A stretch of 16,368 nt of DNA from Sphingobacteriia bacterium (GTDB taxonomy: Bacteria; Bacteroidota; Bacteroidia; NS11-12g; UBA955): NCBI GenBank assembly GCA_021151535.1, contig JAGKXC010000090.1, positions 1-16,368 on the forward strand, given 5' to 3'. Made by a program: the position numbers and the translations under genes. How positions within the stretch are numbered: position 1 is the stretch's first letter; the number at the start of each line of letters is the position of its first letter. The notes beneath the pieces are model-generated. The model worked only from the letters and a program-made list of their open reading frames with translations. It did no database searches and was not told the origin of the DNA. Below, piece by piece: positions 7,087-15,146 of the stretch.

Positions 7087-9380
7087 ATGTATCGTTTGTT
7101 GAGTTTTTTATTGGCAGTTGTTGCCATGCCTTTGATGTCGCAAGTATCTAATCCACAAGGGTCTTCAACCAAACCACCGGTGAAAGTTTCGGGTAAGGTA
7201 ATCAACCAAACTACCCGTATGCCATTAAAGGGTGTTGCTATATTGGTAGATCGTAACGCCACTCAAGTTGTTACCAATGAAGAAGGTGAATTTACGGTTT
7301 TAATAGCAGATCCTGGTTTTCACACAGTGGGTGCAGAATTGGAAGCATTTGAAGCTGTGAATATTGCAGAACAGCTATATACCTATGATAAATCGCCCTT
7401 TGTAACCATAGAGATGGAGCCTCAAGTTCAAGGAATGGATGCGGTTACGATTAAAAAATCATCGTTACAAAGAAGGGTGGCTGAAAGTCCGGTTTCGGCT
7501 CAGCAATTGAGTATCCGAGAAATTGAAAGAAATCCTGGTGGAAGCCGCGATATATCTAAAATTATTCAAAGTTTGCCGGGCGTAATTAGCATCCCTGGAT
7601 TTAGAAACGATGTGGTAATTAGAGGGGGATCGCCCAGTGAAAATAAATTCTATTTGGATGGGGTGGAAATTCCCATTATCAATCACTTCCAAACACAAGG
7701 AAGTACGATGTGGGTTTGACGGCTGATGGACCGCTGGGGAAAAGTAAGAAGGTGACGTATATTTTGTCGGCCAGACAGAGTTATTTACAAGGCTTATTCT
7801 CTGTATTGGGTTTGCCATTTTTGCCCAATTTTATTGATTATCAGGCAAAAGTGAAAGTTGATTTGAAGGGCAAAGACAACATCACCTTTTTGATGGTAGG
7901 GGGGATAGATTTCTTCCGTTTGAATACCAAAGTAAATGATGGGATTACCGATTCGGTGAAGTTGAAATCCAACAAATACATCCTCGGATATTTGCCGTAT
8001 TACAGCCAGTGGAATTACACATTTGGCACAGTTTACACGCACTTTGGCGAAAATTCTAAAACGCAATATTTCTTGAGCAGAAACATGTTGAGTAATACTT
8101 CTAATAAGTATCGCAACAACGATGAATCTTCTGAAAGCAATCGCATTTTTAAATACAATTCTACCGAAGAAGAAAACAAATTCAGGGTGGAACATTCCCT
8201 CACTCAAGGCAAATGGAAGTTGCTTACTGGTGGCGGATTGGAGTATGTGCAATATGGGGTGAACAACAATGCAAAAGTGTTGATTCCCGGAGCACCTGGT
8301 ACGCCGGGAACTGTGGTGGATGTGAACTTTGCTAGCAAGTTGAATCTAATGAAATACATGGCGTTTGCGCGTACATATCGCACTTTTAAATCTGGAGCCA
8401 TGGTGAGTTTTGCAGGGCGATTAGATGGTAACAGTTTTAATAAAAACATGCGAAATGTGTTGAATCAACCCACAGTTTCAGTGAGTGGAAGTTATCCTTT
8501 GGGAATTGATGGGTTGTACTTGAATGGTAACGTAGGACAGTTCTTTCAATTGCCATCTTATACCATTTTGGGTTACAGGAATAACGCAGGAGATTTGGAT
8601 AATTTGAATCGCGTAAAATATATACGCAACCGTTCTGTTGGTGCTGGTTTTCAATACAATGCAGGCAAGCAAACACGCGTAACATTAGAAGGGTTTTATA
8701 AGCAATACGCTCACTATCCCATGAGTTTGAGAGATAGTATTTCATTGGGTAATTTGGGTACTGATTTCGCGGTTGTTGGCAATGAGCCAGTATCCTCCGT
8801 AAATTCTGGTAAGGCTTATGGAATGGAATTTTTGGTGCAAAGAAGAAGTCGTACTGGGTTATACGGCATTTTGGCTTATACTTTGGCTTGGAGTTATTTT
8901 GACGATAAGAATGGCAAGCAGATTGCCAGCGCTTGGGATAGCAGACATACCATCAGTTTGGTTGGAGGAAAGAAATTCAAGCGCAACTGGGAATTGGGTA
9001 TGAAGTTGAGAATGGCTACTGGCCGTCCATACACGCCTTATGATGTAAATCGAAGTTTAAATAAAGCCAACTGGGATGTGAGGGGAGTGGCATTGCCTGA
9101 TTACAATTTGTTGAATTCAGAACGTTTGGGCGTATTTTCTCAAGTAGATATGCGTGTAGATAAGGTTTGGTATTTGAAGAAAACATCTATCAATTTTTAC
9201 ATTGATTTACAAAACGTATTGAACAAGGAATATGTAGGTCAGGAAACGCTGATTGCGGCGCAAAATCCAGATGGGAGTTTGATTACAGATCCAGGAAATA
9301 CCTTAAACTATAAAGCCGATTACATTCGCAATGCAACCGGCTTTTTGCAACCCACAATTGGGTTAATTTGGGACTTCTAA
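7087..9380 (+). pseudogene. TonB-dependent outer-membrane receptor, internally deleted and frameshifted
   Basis: This gene would encode an outer-membrane active transporter; the substrate is unknown. Frame one (7087-7719) gives a signal peptide (LLAVVAMPLMSQ), a CarboxypepD_reg-like domain (about 30-110) and a TonB plug (about 140-205) with FRNDVVIRGGSPSENKFYLDG. It stops just after NHFQTQG. Frame three, open from about 7704, resumes with VGLTADGPLG, a strand early in the barrel, and runs to 9380, ending in LIWDF with the C-terminal Phe typical of outer-membrane proteins. In intact relatives, as I remember them, about 55-60 residues lie between these two points and are absent here. The frame change implies that the missing length is 1 more than a multiple of 3, so a single sequencing indel does not explain it. 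A deletion in nature or an assembly collapse near 7702-7706 would. No SusD-like partner is adjacent. Confidence 0.8.
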
Positions 9381-9384
9381 AGAA

Positions 9385-9406
9385 GGGTAATTCTTAGAAT
9401 TAACCC
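9385..9406. terminator. Bidirectional hairpin between convergent receptor and Usp genes
   Basis: A near-perfect palindrome fills the 19-base convergent gap and overlaps the Usp stop codon. GGGT pairs with ACCC on the outside and AATTCT with AGAATT on the inside, around a central T, with one bulged A. It lacks a long T tract on the plus strand, so it may act as a weak terminator or 3' end stabiliser for both transcripts. Confidence 0.45.
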
Positions 9407-10275
9407 ATAAAGTTATAGGTGTATCCAGTTTCATGTGGGTGAATACACATTACCGGAATTGCCTCGCTGCGATTAACAATTTGTTGGGTTAATGTACCGA
9501 TTAACATATCGCTAATGCCTTTTTCGGTGTGGGTCATAACCAAGATCAAATCGGCATTTACAGCGTCGCTATATTGCAATACTTCGTTGGCGAAATTATC
9601 TAATAAGTTGTCTTTCAAATCGTGAAGAATATATCTCACGCCGCTTTCTTCTAGCTGGTGTTTCACCAAGTTGATGTTTAGGGCGATACGTTTAGAAAGG
9701 TATTCGTCGCTTGAGTGCGAATAAACTACGTGCACTTCAGAATCAAACTTTTTACCCAAATGAATCGCCCATTCCACTTTCTGACGAGATTCGATAGAAA
9801 GGTCTATTGGCATTACAATTTTCTTGTAACCTTGAGCGCCGATAGGGTTAACTTTAACAACCACCACAGGAACTTCAGAATATTGAATGGTTCTAGATGC
9901 GTTCGATCCAATAATTTGTTCTAAACCGCTGGCGCCGCTGCTACCCATGATGATAGAGTCGAAATTTTGGCTATTAGCCAATTCGGCGATGGCTTTATAT
10001 ACTTTGCCTTTTTCAACTGCGAAGTTTACTTTAAGACCAGTATTGGTTGCCAAATCAGAAGCTTTTTGAGCAACTTTGGCTTTGATTGCATCTACCATCA
10101 CTTCGTTGTTACCAGCAGAGAACAAACCACTGAGGAAGCTTTCTTCCATGATATACAACAAGGTAATTTCGTTGTTGTAGATTTTTGCCACCTTCACGGC
10201 GTGGTTCAATGCATTTTCTGAAATTTCAGAAAAATCGATAGGTACAAGGATGTTGTTATTTGTTTTGCGGTTCAT
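9400..10275 (-). CDS. Tandem universal stress protein (two Usp domains)
   Basis: A 291-residue cytoplasmic protein with two Usp domains in tandem. Domain 1 (about 8-142) begins with NILVPIDFSE and ends with the nucleotide-binding signature IMGSSGASG...IIGSNASRTI before VPVVVVKV. Domain 2 (about 150-282) begins with KKIVMPIDLS and ends LILVMTHTEKG...IGTLTQQIV before IPVMCIHP. Domain 1 keeps the G-x2-G-x9-G-S/T pattern of ATP-binding Usp proteins; domain 2 is degenerate there. Usp proteins respond to starvation and other stress; the specific role here cannot be read from sequence. It is separated from hemW upstream by 170 bases containing a plausible promoter, so it may be transcribed alone. 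Two-domain Usp proteins of about 280 residues are common in Bacteroidota. Confidence 0.93.
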   Translation of the reverse strand: MNRKTNNNILVPIDFSEISENALNHAVKVAKIYNNEITLLYIMEESFLSGLFSAGNNEVMVDAIKAKVAQKASDLATNTGLKVNFAVEKGKVYKAIAELANSQNFDSIIMGSSGASGLEQIIGSNASRTIQYSEVPVVVVKVNPIGAQGYKKIVMPIDLSIESRQKVEWAIHLGKKFDSEVHVVYSHSSDEYLSKRIALNINLVKHQLEESGVRYILHDLKDNLLDNFANEVLQYSDAVNADLILVMTHTEKGISDMLIGTLTQQIVNRSEAIPVMCIHPHETGYTYNFMG

Positions 10276-10390
10276 AATGCTTATTTAATTTTCTCAGTGG
10301 GTGAGTTTACAAGTTTATTAAATATTCTGAATTTTCAAGCCGATTGGGTATTTAAATTCTTCATTTAACAGAATTTGCAAACTTTTCATA

Positions 10391-10398
10391 CAAAGGTA
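10391..10398 (-). promoter_or_regulatory. Candidate -7 box for the Usp gene
   Basis: On the minus strand this reads TACCTTTG, an exact TAnnTTTG match, in the 170-base space between hemW and the Usp gene. It would give a leader of roughly 110 bases. I see no good -33 TTTG at the right distance, so the call rests on the -7 box alone. Confidence 0.35.
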
Positions 10399-10445
10399 AA
10401 GTGATTTTGGCGATGGATTCTATGACCTATGTCACGGAATTTCCA

Positions 10446-11636
10446 CTACTCGCTAACGAACATCAGTTCGGAGGCGATATAATCGGCGAACAATCGGCCT
10501 TGGGTGGTGAGAATCAAGCGGTTGGGGATATGGGTAATCCAGCCTTTGTTGTGGAAAGATTCGATGGTTTTGTTCGAATCACGGAGCCAAGATTCCCAGA
10601 GTGGGGGATGAGGTGGTGGCTGGTTTGGGGAGAAAAAATGACGGTTGGATAACAAATCTTCCAATTGGGAGAGGTTTAAGCCAGTAGCCAAACGAAGTTG
10701 AGTCATGATCATTTCGTTGGCTCGATCTTGAAGTAGCAGGGTTTCTGTTTCGAAGTAAGGTTCTTGAAGTTGGATATTTTTGATATAATTGGGATTGTTC
10801 GCCATGTTCCATCTGCGTTCATATCCGTTAAATCCATGTGCTCCAGGTCCAATTCCCCAGTATTTTTCTCCATGCCAGTATGCGGAGTTGTGTTGGGCGA
10901 TATAGTTTGTGGATCGTGCTAGGTTGCTTACTTCGTAGTGTTCCCATTGGTTTGATTGCGCCCATTGGCTTAGGGCAAGGAATTGGGCTTCCATATGGGA
11001 ATCAGGCGGTTGTAGGGTAGGGTCTTTTTTTGCCCATTTCCCGAGTGCTGTTTTTTCTTCTATGGTTAACGCGTAGCAGGAGAGGTGGTGTATTCCTGAA
11101 GATTTTGCCCAATCCAGTTCCTGTTCCCATTGGGTATGCGATTTTAGCAGCCCGCCGTAGATAAGATCAACGCTTAAGGCGAAATCGCCAGAATCCAAAA
11201 TTAACGCTACGGCGGATAGGGATTCTTGGGCCGAATGTGCCCTATTCATCCATTGCAATTCCTCATCGCTTAAGGATTGAACCCCCAGGCTGATGCGGTT
11301 TACCCCCATCTGTTTCCATGCACGTAAGTTGTTGATAGAAATGTCTTCCGGGTTTGCCTCTAAGGTAATTTCGGCCCCAGACTTGATGGGGTGGCGCCGA
11401 GCAACCATCTCAATTAGTTCTTTAACCTTTTCCGGCGCCACCACCGATGGCGTGCCGCCACCAAAATAAATGGAGCTGATTTCAGTATCGCCCGAAATAA
11501 AATCCTGCTGTAATTCCCAATCTTTCTGCATCGCAGCAAACATTTCATCCATATTCTTCAATTGAGTTGAAAAGTGGAAATTGCAGTAATGACAAGCCTT
11601 TCTGCAATAAGGTATATGGAAGTAAACGGTAGCCAA
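10446..11636 (-). CDS. hemW: HemW-type radical SAM heme chaperone (TTG start)
   Basis: A 396-residue radical SAM protein of the HemW (YggW) group, thought to bind heme and deliver it to respiratory enzymes rather than act as coproporphyrinogen dehydrogenase. The [4Fe-4S] motif CX3CX2C is CRKACHYC (Cys11, 15, 18), close to the N-terminus as in HemW. It is followed by IYFGGGTPS (SAM binding), TLEANPED, NRISLGVQS, the substrate-side YWHGEKYWGIGPGAHGF and a C-terminal winged-helix-like region. The start is TTG at 11634-11636: family members begin a few residues before HIPYC, and no in-frame ATG lies there. A His/Pro-rich stretch near residues 335-345 looks like a local insertion. HemW, HemN and HemZ are easily confused; the short N-terminus favours HemW. 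It is divergent from the DUF4271-hemD pair, giving a small heme-related neighbourhood. Confidence 0.9.
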   Translation of the reverse strand: MATVYFHIPYCRKACHYCNFHFSTQLKNMDEMFAAMQKDWELQQDFISGDTEISSIYFGGGTPSVVAPEKVKELIEMVARRHPIKSGAEITLEANPEDISINNLRAWKQMGVNRISLGVQSLSDEELQWMNRAHSAQESLSAVALILDSGDFALSVDLIYGGLLKSHTQWEQELDWAKSSGIHHLSCYALTIEEKTALGKWAKKDPTLQPPDSHMEAQFLALSQWAQSNQWEHYEVSNLARSTNYIAQHNSAYWHGEKYWGIGPGAHGFNGYERRWNMANNPNYIKNIQLQEPYFETETLLLQDRANEMIMTQLRLATGLNLSQLEDLLSNRHFFSPNQPPPHPPLWESWLRDSNKTIESFHNKGWITHIPNRLILTTQGRLFADYIASELMFVSE

Positions 11637-11674
11637 CAGCGGTTTTTTTTAGCAACTGCAAATTTCAGTAAAAT

Positions 11675-11696
11675 CATGGGTATTTTTGCACCCATG
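11675..11696. promoter_or_regulatory. Perfect inverted repeat holding both candidate start codons of the DUF4271 gene
   Basis: CATGGGT (11675-11681) and ACCCATG (11690-11696) are perfect seven-base reverse complements around an eight-base loop. The two candidate ATGs of the DUF4271 gene (11676 and 11694) sit one in each arm. In RNA this hairpin could hide the start; in DNA it could be an operator between hemW and DUF4271. TATTTTTG in its loop matches a -7 box but is placed too close to the starts to be convincing. Confidence 0.35.
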
Positions 11697-12710
11697 TTTG
11701 GGCAATTGAAATTCATCGCCGGAAAAAGGAAATCCTTCTCGGAAATTCCTCGTTGCGCTTGGATTCTCATTTGCTTGATGTTCATTGGCTCAACTTTAAA
11801 CGCCCAAACTCAAACTGCAGTTAGCCCAGAAAATAACAATGCCACTGCATTAATTACAGACTCTTCCGCTTCGCAACTTTCGGCCTTGGATTCTGCTCGC
11901 CGCAATTATCGCTATCATCGCGCTGTGTTATTAAAGGATACATTTTGTACCATTCCTGATTCTACGCCATATCGTGTGGATGAAAACGGATTGAAAGTGG
12001 CGGTTACACCAATGTTTCGTAAAAAAGATCCCCTATCGCCCTTTGAAAACAAGCTGTATTTTCGCCACGGACAGAGTAAATTCTGGTTTATTGGAGTGGG
12101 TTTGGTGTTTTTGTTCATGTTCTATTATTACCGTTCTGCCTTTGCCAAACAATTCGAATTGCGGATTAAGGGCGTGTTTTCCTCCTATTATTTCGAGGAA
12201 ATGATGAACGAAAAAAGCTTTGAACACCGCGGTGGAAGCGCAGTGGTGCTGATAATGTCGAACCTGGTTTTCGCTCTTGGTATTATGTTGTATCTGCGCT
12301 TTGGTGGATTTTTAAACATGAATGCTGGCTGGTTTTATTGGTTGGTGCTGGGATTGCTCCTGGTTGCTGTGTTTTTGTTGCAAGCCATTCAGTACCTGTT
12401 TGCCCTTTCTATTGATATAACAGAAACTGTAGCAAGACAGGTTCAGCGACAGTTGAACATTAATTTTGTGTTGGCTTTGTTGTTCCTCCCGATTTTTGTT
12501 TTTGTTTACTACAACGCCTACAAAATCAAGGAAGTGGATATTGTTGCGTTGGTTTCTTTTATGCTAATTATCTGGATTGTTGCCCGCTCCGTATTAAGTT
12601 TTGTGGGTTTATCACGCGATAATCATCTTGATTTCACAACGTTTTTGTATTTTTGCAGCTTGGAAGTAATTCCATACGCTGTATTTTTTAGTTTACTATC
12701 AAGAACTTAG
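11676..12710 (+). CDS. DUF4271 polytopic inner-membrane protein
   Basis: A membrane protein of unknown function in the DUF4271 family, which in Bacteroidota is often encoded beside hemD as here. From the ATG at 11676 (344 residues) it has a signal peptide ending near LNAQ (about 43). An extracytoplasmic stretch follows (about 45-135), then six hydrophobic segments near 136-153, 189-207, 218-244, 263-279, 288-309 and 321-341. The last segment contains the conserved LYFCSLEVIPYAV. The frame is open further upstream to 11574, but that would run into hemW. The ATG at 11694 is an equal alternative. It ends three bases before hemD, so the two are surely co-transcribed. A link to heme or membrane biogenesis is only inferred from position. 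Confidence 0.85.
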   Translation: MGIFAPMFGQLKFIAGKRKSFSEIPRCAWILICLMFIGSTLNAQTQTAVSPENNNATALITDSSASQLSALDSARRNYRYHRAVLLKDTFCTIPDSTPYRVDENGLKVAVTPMFRKKDPLSPFENKLYFRHGQSKFWFIGVGLVFLFMFYYYRSAFAKQFELRIKGVFSSYYFEEMMNEKSFEHRGGSAVVLIMSNLVFALGIMLYLRFGGFLNMNAGWFYWLVLGLLLVAVFLLQAIQYLFALSIDITETVARQVQRQLNINFVLALLFLPIFVFVYYNAYKIKEVDIVALVSFMLIIWIVARSVLSFVGLSRDNHLDFTTFLYFCSLEVIPYAVFFSLLSRT

Positions 12711-12713
12711 AAC

Positions 12714-13478
12714 ATGTCTTCACCCGAAAGAGAACTTAAAGTAAAGAGTATTTTGATTACTCAGCCTCAGCCTGAGCCTGGGAAAAACATCTATGAAGAC
12801 TTTGCCAAAAAGTACAAATTGAAAATTGATTTTAGGGCTTTCATTCAAATCGAACCGATGGCTCCGCGAGATATTCGCAAACAGAAAATCAATTTCTTAG
12901 ATTACACAGCCATCATTTTCAATTCTAAAAATGCGGTAGATTATTTCTTTAATCTCGCCACTGAAATGAAAATTGAAATGCCTGCCGATACCAAATATTT
13001 TTCCATCAACGAAAATGTTTCCAATTACGTTCAAAAGTACATTGTGCCTAGAAAACGTAAAATGTTCCATGGAAAAGGTACTGAGGCAGATTTTTTAACG
13101 CTATTTAAAAATCATAGCACCGAGAAGTTTTTATTTCCTTGCTCAGATATCAGAAAGCCTAGTATTCCTGATCATTTTGCTAAGTTGGGCTACGATTTTT
13201 CTGAATGTATTATCTACAATACCGTAAGCGCGGATTTGAGCGATTTGGCGGATGTTTTTTATGATATCTTGGTGTTTTTCTCACCGGCAGATATCAAATC
13301 TTTGTACGATAACTTCCCTGAGTTTATTCAAAACAATACGCGCATCGCCGCTTTTGGATCAAGCACCCAACAAGCCATCGATGAGCACAATTTGATTTTG
13401 GATATCACGGCTCCAGCTCCTGGCATTCCATCGATGCTTGCCGCTTTGGAAGCCTACGTAAGTCGCTCCAATAAATAA
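12714..13478 (+). CDS. hemD: Uroporphyrinogen-III synthase
   Basis: HemD closes hydroxymethylbilane with inversion of ring D to make uroporphyrinogen III, the branch point of heme and siroheme synthesis. The 254-residue product has the divergent two-lobed HemD layout. It opens with KSILITQPQPEP and continues with DYTAIIFNSKNAVDYFF (63-79). The other recognisable segments are FLFPCSDIRKPSIPDHFAKLG, a second-lobe FYDILVFFSPADIKSLYDNF, and IAAFGSSTQQAIDEH near the C-terminus. HemD is poorly conserved, but these anchors and the DUF4271 neighbour make the call firm. It follows DUF4271 by three bases and ends ten bases from the convergent methyltransferase stop. No terminator is obvious in that gap. 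Confidence 0.9.
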   Translation: MSSPERELKVKSILITQPQPEPGKNIYEDFAKKYKLKIDFRAFIQIEPMAPRDIRKQKINFLDYTAIIFNSKNAVDYFFNLATEMKIEMPADTKYFSINENVSNYVQKYIVPRKRKMFHGKGTEADFLTLFKNHSTEKFLFPCSDIRKPSIPDHFAKLGYDFSECIIYNTVSADLSDLADVFYDILVFFSPADIKSLYDNFPEFIQNNTRIAAFGSSTQQAIDEHNLILDITAPAPGIPSMLAALEAYVSRSNK

Positions 13479-13488
13479 TTTTCAAACC

Positions 13489-14673
13489 TCAAGCCACTTT
13501 GCCTACATACAGGCAAAATGAATCGCCAGATTTGAAAATAAATCCATGCAATTGGCTGTTTTCTTTTGTGCCTAGTTTTTGCACCAATGCCAAAGTTGCC
13601 ATTCCGCAATTTCTTGCTGTGATGGTGATGTTATCTTGTTGATTTTCTTTGAGTTTTCTGCCGATTTCTCTTAAGCTTCCCTTGAGTATTGCTTCAATTT
13701 TTAACGTCCTTCCCAACCATTTTGGTAGGGCGGCTGGCGATAAAAAGAATGAATCATTTCCCAAGGATTCTAATTGCCATTTTGCTGCAATTTCCCTTTG
13801 CATTCCCATACAAAAAATCCCAGCATGCGGCTCAAACTCAATTTCCTCCGCTCCCGGTATCGCCACAAAAATCTCTTTTACTTCTTTCCCTGTGCACAAG
13901 GCGTATGCTTGCATTGGTACATTTAACTGGGCTTGAAACCAGTGTATATCAACCATCGGACTTAATTTAACTAACCATGTTTTTGCTTTCGGGCGATGCA
14001 GGTTGTACAGTTCAAAAATATTGGGACTGTATTGATCCACCGCCGTAATTATGCGATTTCCGCTCTGCGTTGCAGGCCTGCGATCTGGGTCAATATAAAT
14101 AATATCAACTACTTCATTGCAGAAATCCCATGCGGCCAAGGCTTCTTCCGCCGAATGATGGTAACGCGAAATTTTATCGTCAACATCGAGTTTCTCAAAG
14201 TTGATACAGCTCCACAAGTTGAGCTGTTCTTGTATTTCAAAACTGTGCACTTCGGCACCGCGTTTGGCCCATGCCCAATCGTCGATTCCTAATCCTCCTG
14301 TTAACGAAACCACCGTGTTTGCCGGGAAATTTTCTGCCTTCCACAGGGCCAAAGCCTCTGATGTGCATTGCTCCAATGCGGTGCCGAATCCTATCGCCCG
14401 AACATCATAAAAACTAGGTAATTTGGCCTTGAATTTTTCCATTCCATTCAGGAATGTTTTGGCAGGAATATACCATTCGCCCCATTTTGTTCGCAATTGA
14501 TCATCGAAATTGGGTAGCTTTTTGCCAGGGAATTTCGACTTTAACTTCTGCTTATTTCTATCAATTGCGGGTGGATTTTGTGGAGGATTGACCGATAAAT
14601 GATACACTTCATCCAACACAGGCCACAAATTGACCAAATTTTCGTTTAATTTGTAATTGAATTTAGTAATCAT
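13489..14673 (-). CDS. Class I SAM-dependent methyltransferase with THUMP-like domain
   Basis: A 394-residue predicted cytoplasmic methyltransferase. The SAM-binding motif is VSLTGGLGIDDW (122-133), followed by the acidic strand end HSFEIQE (143-149) and a catalytic-type YIDPDRRP (193-200), as in RNA or nucleic-acid methyltransferases. KLSPMVDIHW (236-245) is also family-typical. The C-terminal part (about 315-394) resembles the THUMP-like domain of Bacteroidota homologs. The substrate is not known; RNA is the likely guess. I use the ATG at 14673, because the longer frame (to 14841) overlaps two plus-strand genes and its extra N-terminus looks unrelated. The start codon shares CATG (14671-14674) with the divergent lipoprotein gene. 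A TACCTTTG box lies just upstream inside that gene. Confidence 0.83.
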   Translation of the reverse strand: MITKFNYKLNENLVNLWPVLDEVYHLSVNPPQNPPAIDRNKQKLKSKFPGKKLPNFDDQLRTKWGEWYIPAKTFLNGMEKFKAKLPSFYDVRAIGFGTALEQCTSEALALWKAENFPANTVVSLTGGLGIDDWAWAKRGAEVHSFEIQEQLNLWSCINFEKLDVDDKISRYHHSAEEALAAWDFCNEVVDIIYIDPDRRPATQSGNRIITAVDQYSPNIFELYNLHRPKAKTWLVKLSPMVDIHWFQAQLNVPMQAYALCTGKEVKEIFVAIPGAEEIEFEPHAGIFCMGMQREIAAKWQLESLGNDSFFLSPAALPKWLGRTLKIEAILKGSLREIGRKLKENQQDNITITARNCGMATLALVQKLGTKENSQLHGFIFKSGDSFCLYVGKVA

Positions 14674-14803
14674 GAAAACTGCAAAGGTACTTACACTTAT
14701 CATTGTTTTTTCGGCAATTGTTGCCAGCTGTGGAGCTCGTAAAAAAGATCGTTGTCCTACCGTAGGAAAAGCCAACGTTACTGAGCAGCAGATCCATGGA
14801 TAA
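14672..14803 (+). CDS. 43-residue lipoprotein
   Basis: A short gene encoding a 43-residue product. Residues 1-5 (MKTAK) give a basic n-region, residues 6-18 (LTLIIVFSAIVA and neighbours) a hydrophobic core, then lipobox VASC with the lipidated Cys at residue 20. The mature part would be only about 24 residues, rich in charge, with a second Cys in KKDRCPT. Small lipoproteins with 'CGARKK'-like starts are common and mostly uncharacterised in Bacteroidota. The stop TAA (14801-14803) overlaps the ytxJ-like ATG (14796) by eight bases, which supports real translation and coupling. The ATG overlaps the divergent methyltransferase ATG in CATG. A TAATTTG at 14647-14653, one base short of the -7 consensus, could drive it. 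Function unknown. Confidence 0.72.
   Translation: MKTAKVLTLIIVFSAIVASCGARKKDRCPTVGKANVTEQQIHG
14682..14689 (-). promoter_or_regulatory. Candidate -7 box for the methyltransferase gene inside the lipoprotein ORF
   Basis: CAAAGGTA on the plus strand reads TACCTTTG on the minus strand, an exact TAnnTTTG match. It ends nine bases before the methyltransferase ATG at 14673, so transcription would start at or next to the start codon and the mRNA would be nearly leaderless. No clear -33 box is seen. The match could be chance, as the same word also serves codons of the lipoprotein gene. Confidence 0.35.
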
Positions 14804-15137
14804 TCGTTGGTTAAAATTAACGGATATTCAACAACTTTCACAGATTGTAAACCAGTCTGCGCATAGGCCTCAGGTGCTATTTAAACATAGCACCCGTTGT
14901 TCTATCAGTACGATGGCGTTGACAAGATTGCAATCTTTGGGAGATGATTTCTACTCAAAAGCTGATTTTTATTATTTGGATTTGATCGCCCATCGCGATA
15001 TTTCCAATGCCATCGCCAATGATTTTCATGTGCATCATGAATCGCCTCAAATTGTTGTGCTGCGCAATGGCGATGCCACTTACGACGCTTCTCATTTGGA
15101 GATTACCGTTGCAGAACTCATACAAGAAGTTCAATAA
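14796..15137 (+). CDS. ytxJ: YtxJ-family monothiol bacilliredoxin-like protein
   Basis: A 113-residue thioredoxin-fold protein of the YtxJ (BrxC) family, which removes bacillithiol from proteins in species that make this thiol. The active-site segment is LFKHSTRCSISTMAL with a single Cys35 (TRCS, so monothiol). The cis-proline loop is HHESPQIVVL with Pro84, and YDASH at about 96-100 is family-typical, as is the YYLDL strand (59-63). Length matches the family (about 105-115). It is the second gene of a tight cluster, overlapping the lipoprotein gene by eight bases and followed nine bases later by the thioesterase-SmpB ORF. Its presence suggests bacillithiol metabolism in this organism. Confidence 0.87.
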   Translation: MDNRWLKLTDIQQLSQIVNQSAHRPQVLFKHSTRCSISTMALTRLQSLGDDFYSKADFYYLDLIAHRDISNAIANDFHVHHESPQIVVLRNGDATYDASHLEITVAELIQEVQ

Positions 15138-15146
15138 TTCCCAGCA

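Noticed and set aside
7465..8252. Minus-strand frames of 117 and 152 residues opposite the TonB receptor, including across the frame break
   Set aside because: The plus strand is clearly receptor on both sides; the minus frames show no domain or start context.
11681..11688. TATTTTTG as a -7 promoter box for the DUF4271 gene
   Set aside because: The implied transcript start would fall at or after both candidate start codons.
11558..11785. 75-residue minus-strand frame overlapping the hemW start and the DUF4271 gene
   Set aside because: It is in a different frame from hemW, covers the DUF4271 signal peptide region and has no motif.
14674..14841. 56-residue N-terminal extension of the methyltransferase frame
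   Set aside because: It overlaps the lipoprotein and ytxJ-like genes in antisense and adds no family-like sequence.
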